From Chloroflexota bacterium (GTDB lineage Bacteria > Chloroflexota > Anaerolineae > Promineifilales > Promineifilaceae), in NCBI GenBank assembly GCA_020353135.1, contig CP070688.1:4271381-4280614 (forward strand): a DNA stretch of 9,234 bases, read 5' to 3'. Positions 6,589-9,234 of this stretch are shown piece after piece. The notes under the pieces were generated by a model. That model was not told where the DNA came from and searched no databases. It saw only the letters and a list, made by a program, of their open reading frames with translations. A program made the position numbers and the translations under genes. Within the stretch, counting starts at the first letter, position 1. Each line of letters starts with the position of its first letter.

Positions 6589-7671
6589 TCAGCTCTCGGT
6601 TGATACAGCAAAACGACTGAAGTAATCCATGGGCTCGGCAGTGTGAACCCAGACCCATAAGTCATTGGGCGCGTCGGCCGACCAATAGTAAGTCCATTCC
6701 GCGTCCCTGGGGGGCATGTTGACGCAGCCATGGCTGTGTTTGAAGCCGTAGCGATCGTGCCAAAACGCGCCGTGCAGGGCGATCTCATTGTGGCGGTCGA
6801 AGTACATCGTGTAGGGTACGTCTTCAATGAAGTAATAGTCGACCTTGCCCTCGGCGCCGGACATCCTGGTCTGATAGTAACGAATCCAGACCTGGAATAG
6901 GCCCTCGCGGGTCGGCCAGCGGTTAAGGCCGCTGGAAATCAATGTAGCATAGACCATACGCGTGCCTTCGTAGGCGGCGTAGGTCTGCTCGTAGAGGTCG
7001 ACTTCAGCCCAGAACTCGCCCTCGCCGACCTCTTCCGGCGGCTCATCCACATCTACCAGGCTCACCTGCGTCTGGCGGACCCAGCGGCCGTCGCCGATCT
7101 CGTACCATATCCACTCGTCTTCACCCACGGCCGCGTCGTAGACCTGGAAGAAGTCGAAGCGCTCAAGTTTCTCGAAATCCGGGTTGGGCTCGCCATCCGG
7201 CTCGCTGCTTGGCCTGATTTCCTGGACGATCCAGCCAAATGGCCGTTCCGGCTGCACGTTTACGACCACGCCGTTAAAGTCCGGGGTTTCGACCAGGCGA
7301 ATGTCCTCGGCCAGGGCATACTCTCCAGGATTCACTTCGTACCACCTATGGCCGTTGGCCTCGACCTCGCCCTGAATCGTGACGTACAGAAAACCCTCGC
7401 CGACGTTATGAAGCGGAGCAAGGCCAAGGTTGGGTTCCGGATAGATGTTGATGTTGTCTTCCATGTAAGCGTAAGTCGCCCGGTCCAACAGGCTCTCTTC
7501 GGGCAGCACCGGCTCCTCGAATTGGTGGACGGCCGGTTCGAGTCGGCCGTCGCAGACGTAGCCTACATCGGGAGAATAATAGAAGCAGCTGCCGGCATCG
7601 GCCGGGCTGATCATGAACAAGAACACGATCAATCCGCCGACTATAGCTGTTAAGCGCGCTGCTCTTACCAT
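6589..7671 (-). CDS. Secreted L,D-transpeptidase (YkuD) with SH3-like N-terminal region
   Basis: This 360-residue exported cell-wall enzyme would form or exchange peptide cross-links through a catalytic cysteine. Residues 1-26 are a signal peptide: Arg-rich start, hydrophobic core IVGGLIVFLFMI, and a cleavage-like ADA before GS. The mature end carries Cys29 and Cys40, which could form a disulfide. Residues about 65-127 and 144-206 look like two SH3-like wall-binding domains. The YkuD domain spans about 218-345, with LHG (His300) and HSHGCVN (312-318, Cys316 nucleophile). The start at ATG 7671 is chosen for the signal peptide. A strong AGGAGG sits 13 bases upstream of it, which is rather far. 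The frame stays open upstream for 39 more codons, but those starts would put AGGAGG inside the gene and spoil the signal peptide. Confidence 0.9.
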   Translation of the reverse strand: MVRAARLTAIVGGLIVFLFMISPADAGSCFYYSPDVGYVCDGRLEPAVHQFEEPVLPEESLLDRATYAYMEDNINIYPEPNLGLAPLHNVGEGFLYVTIQGEVEANGHRWYEVNPGEYALAEDIRLVETPDFNGVVVNVQPERPFGWIVQEIRPSSEPDGEPNPDFEKLERFDFFQVYDAAVGEDEWIWYEIGDGRWVRQTQVSLVDVDEPPEEVGEGEFWAEVDLYEQTYAAYEGTRMVYATLISSGLNRWPTREGLFQVWIRYYQTRMSGAEGKVDYYFIEDVPYTMYFDRHNEIALHGAFWHDRYGFKHSHGCVNMPPRDAEWTYYWSADAPNDLWVWVHTAEPMDYFSRFAVSTES

Positions 7672-7859
7672 CCTGATGTCTTGACCTCCTGTGCAAAGCA
7701 TTACACTTGGTCTCTGTATATCCGATCTAGATCTTACCAAAGGCCAGCGGCAGTCGCCGGACGGCCGGGTGACGGCCTGCCTACGCATAGTTTACCATTA
7801 AGGCCATTTGGCCTACAAGAGAAATCGCGGTGAATCTTGCCCAGGTAAGTGAAGGCTAA
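7672..7859. other. Spacer between two minus-strand genes
   Basis: It contains the AGGAGG ribosome binding site of the transpeptidase (complement of 7685-7690) and a 10-base palindrome GATCTAGATC (7724-7733). A very short AGGCC/GGCCT hairpin (7801-7814) has no T-tract. TGG followed by TAAGAT on the minus strand (complement of about 7730-7738) could be an extended -10 for the transpeptidase, but it has no clear -35. No gene is seen. Confidence 0.4.
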
Positions 7860-8558
7860 TCAAGTGGGGCAAAGGATGCGGCTACAGCTTTCGCACTGAA
7901 CCAGTTGACCCTCGTCGACTGCCTTGACCCGGTTGGCCGGCACGGTCACCAGGCAGCCCCGACAGCGATTGTTCTTCATTAAGACGACAGCCGTGGTCCC
8001 GGCCCTGCGTTGTGCGTCTTCATATGCCCGGAGCGACTCGGCCGAAACTGCTTCCAGCTGCTTTTTGCGCCGGAGGGTCGCCTCATTAATGTGGGTTATC
8101 AGGTCTGACTGCTCCTGCTTGAGATCAGCCTGATCCTGATCCCATGCCGCTTGAGTCTCCGACAGAGAGGTCTGGGCGGCCGCATCTTCTTCCCCGGCTT
8201 CCTCGACCATGATCATGGCCTCGATGAGCTCGTCCTCGAGCGATTCCCGGCGCCGGGAAAGAGACTCTACTTCGTGCTGCAGATCTTCCAGTTCCTTGGG
8301 ATTCTTGATCGTCCCTGAATAGAGCCGTTGCTCCGATCGCTGGGCCTTGTCGGTCAAGGTCTTCAGTTCCAGGTTTAGATCCGTCTGCCGCGAGCGCCAT
8401 TTGTGCAGTTCTTTGGCGGCCGCTTCGGCTCGCCGGCGGGCTGTTAACAACTCCTCGGTTTCCCGCTGGGAACGGATGACCTGGCTTAGCCGCGCCTTAC
8501 CATCCCGGATTTCGTCGTCGATCTGTTGTAAGCGGTACAGTTGGTCAACCTGGCTCAT
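7860..8558 (-). CDS. Coiled-coil protein with C-terminal C4 zinc ribbon (CT398/HP0958 family)
   Basis: This 232-residue protein has a long charged alpha-helical hairpin (about 1-185, rich in Glu, Gln, Arg and Leu). The family-typical turn KNPKELEDLQHE is at 86-95 and just after. A zinc ribbon follows: Cys199 and Cys202 in CRGC, Cys222 and Cys225 in CESC, then RILC. Length and layout match the PF02591-type family widespread in bacteria. HP0958 of Helicobacter binds RpoN and flagellin mRNA, but in most phyla the role is unknown and nothing here points to flagella. A nucleic-acid or protein-binding adaptor is the cautious reading. ATG 8558 has no Shine-Dalgarno; a TACAAT -10-like element ends 7 bases upstream, which would fit a leaderless message. 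Confidence 0.88.
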   Translation of the reverse strand: MSQVDQLYRLQQIDDEIRDGKARLSQVIRSQRETEELLTARRRAEAAAKELHKWRSRQTDLNLELKTLTDKAQRSEQRLYSGTIKNPKELEDLQHEVESLSRRRESLEDELIEAMIMVEEAGEEDAAAQTSLSETQAAWDQDQADLKQEQSDLITHINEATLRRKKQLEAVSAESLRAYEDAQRRAGTTAVVLMKNNRCRGCLVTVPANRVKAVDEGQLVQCESCSRILCPT

Positions 8559-8565
8559 GGCTGGG

Positions 8566-8571
8566 ATTGTA
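8566..8571 (-). promoter_or_regulatory. Possible -10 element for the zinc-ribbon gene (leaderless layout)
   Basis: On the minus strand TACAAT lies 7 bases before the ATG at 8558, so transcription would begin at or next to the start codon. The gene also lacks a Shine-Dalgarno sequence. No good -35 is seen at 16-18 bases, so the call rests on a single hexamer. Confidence 0.3.
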
Positions 8572-8717
8572 ACATCAATGACCCTTAGAAGCAGATTACT
8601 GATAGTGGAGGCGATGGTATGCGACCCGCTCTATACGACGGTGTTTGCCTGCGGCTCGATGGTAAGTTCAATCTCGCTCTGCGACCGGCCAGACGACGCA
8701 GATGGACTCAACTCGGG
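8572..8717. other. Divergent spacer
   Basis: This separates the zinc-ribbon gene from the FemAB-like gene. A plus-strand frame starting at 8619 crosses it and runs into the FemAB coding region out of frame; its Arg-rich translation does not look like a protein. Nothing else is recognised. Confidence 0.5.
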
Positions 8718-8723
8718 TATAAT
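8718..8723 (+). promoter_or_regulatory. Consensus -10 just upstream of the FemAB-like gene
   Basis: TATAAT is followed by 10 bases and then ATG 8734. Transcription would start near 8730, leaving a leader of about 3-4 bases. No clear -35 is present 17 bases upstream (GACGCA). There is no Shine-Dalgarno before the ATG, in keeping with a near-leaderless message. Confidence 0.45.
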
Positions 8724-8733
8724 CCCCGCCGGT

Positions 8734-9234
8734 ATGCTAGAGCAATTCGTGGAGATGGAAGAGCAGCCTTACGGCGAGGAAGACGCCGAGTGGGACGCCT
8801 TCGTGGCCGGTCATCCTCAGGGCAGCTTGCTGCAGACGACCAATTGGGCGCGGTTGAAGAATCGATTTGGCTGGCGCTCGCAGCGAGTTTGGTTGCGTCG
8901 GGATGGCCAGTTGGTGGCTGGGGCGCAGATGTTGGTGCGCGCGGCCGCCCTGGGCCTTATCCGCGTAGCCTACGTTCCCCACGGTCCGCTGGTCGATTGG
9001 GATGACGCGGAACAACTGTCGGTGTTGCTCAATCAGTTGGACCACGCCGTGTACCAGGAGCGGGCCGGATTGCTCAAGATGGAGCCGCTTATCTGGCAAT
9101 CGAAAGTGAGCCAGGAAGAGTGGCAGGCTTTGTGCCAGCGCGAAGGTTGCCTACCGGATACGGACACCATCCAACCTCCCAGGACCCTGATCGTCGACTT
9201 GAGGCCATCAGAAGAAGAAATCCTGGCCCGGATG
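8734..9234 (+). CDS. FemA/FemB-family peptidoglycan bridge ligase, N-terminal part (3' cut by window)
   Basis: The frame is open from ATG 8734 to the window edge, 167 residues, and continues outside. It matches the first GNAT-like half of FemAB/FmhB proteins: WDAFVAGHPQGSLLQTTNWARLK (about 20-42), FGWRSQRVWLRRDGQLVAGAQML (about 45-67), then RVAYVPHGPLVDWDD, which corresponds to the family's YxPRGP. These enzymes add amino acids from aminoacyl-tRNA to the peptidoglycan stem peptide to build interpeptide bridges, in the cytoplasm. The amino acid used cannot be told. GTG 8749 or ATG 8755 are alternative starts, but neither has a well-spaced ribosome binding site, while ATG 8734 has a consensus TATAAT just upstream. 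Divergent to the zinc-ribbon gene. Confidence 0.85.
   Translation, partial: MLEQFVEMEEQPYGEEDAEWDAFVAGHPQGSLLQTTNWARLKNRFGWRSQRVWLRRDGQLVAGAQMLVRAAALGLIRVAYVPHGPLVDWDDAEQLSVLLNQLDHAVYQERAGLLKMEPLIWQSKVSQEEWQALCQREGCLPDTDTIQPPRTLIVDLRPSEEEILARM

Noticed and set aside
7724..7733. Perfect 10-base palindrome GATCTAGATC upstream of the transpeptidase
   Set aside because: Short and made of nested GATC words; no second copy or promoter context strong enough to call an operator.
7801..7814. AGGCC-ATTT-GGCCT hairpin after the zinc-ribbon gene
   Set aside because: Stem of 5 bp and no T-tract on either strand; GGCC words are common throughout this DNA.
8619..9005. Plus-strand 128-codon frame across the divergent spacer
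   Set aside because: Arg/Gly-rich translation typical of an out-of-frame shadow; it overlaps the FemAB-like coding region in another frame.
1..9234. Frequent CGGCCGG-type words as a possible genome signature repeat
   Set aside because: By eye the excess is modest for this base composition and mostly falls in GCC/GGC codons; a genome-wide word count would be needed.
1..9234. Defence system, CRISPR array, insertion sequence or tRNA/rRNA
   Set aside because: Searched by eye on both strands; no direct-repeat array, transposase motif, terminal inverted repeats or tRNA cloverleaf was found.

Overview
The window reads as a G+C-moderate bacterial chromosome, most likely from Chloroflexota (Anaerolineae-like). 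That assignment is an inference from protein style: a CT398-type zinc-ribbon coiled-coil protein, a FemAB-type ligase, an SH3-containing L,D-transpeptidase and an unusual AroE variant. No taxonomic marker such as rRNA is present. I see no phage, insertion sequence, CRISPR array or tRNA. Most genes belong to known families. The least explained part is about 5.18-5.94 kb.

Left (1-3009, + strand): an Fe(II)-uptake operon. The C-terminal end of a DtxR/MntR-type metalloregulator overlaps feoA by an ATGA junction. feoA overlaps feoB by 8 bases. After 35 bases comes a small FeoC-like winged-helix protein with a four-cysteine cluster motif. The layout suggests a self-contained module: metal sensor, FeoA partner, GTP-gated permease and a possible Fe-S or oxygen-sensing accessory.

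Centre-left (3101-5036, - strand): a two-gene unit, aroE then a diacylglycerol-kinase-family lipid kinase, 28 bases apart, converging on the feo operon. A good promoter candidate (TTGACA, 18 bases, CACAAT) lies about 80 bases upstream of aroE. The AroE keeps its catalytic Lys and Asp but has an atypical shikimate-binding motif.

Middle (5168-5938): a small cysteine-containing protein on the - strand, ended by a perfect 14-bp-stem intrinsic terminator, then an AT-rich divergent control region with two palindromes. On the + strand follows a TATAAT/AGGAG-driven 83-codon ORF with codon use unlike its neighbours. Neither small protein is recognised.

Right (5939-9234): a glyoxalase-II-like metallo-beta-lactamase-fold hydrolase (+) converges within 11 bases on a secreted L,D-transpeptidase (-). 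Next is a coiled-coil zinc-ribbon protein (-), and divergent from it a FemA/FemB-type peptidoglycan bridge ligase (+) that runs off the window. Both genes of this last pair have -10 elements so close to the start codon that short-leader or leaderless transcripts are possible. The transpeptidase and the FemAB protein both point to peptidoglycan cross-link chemistry.
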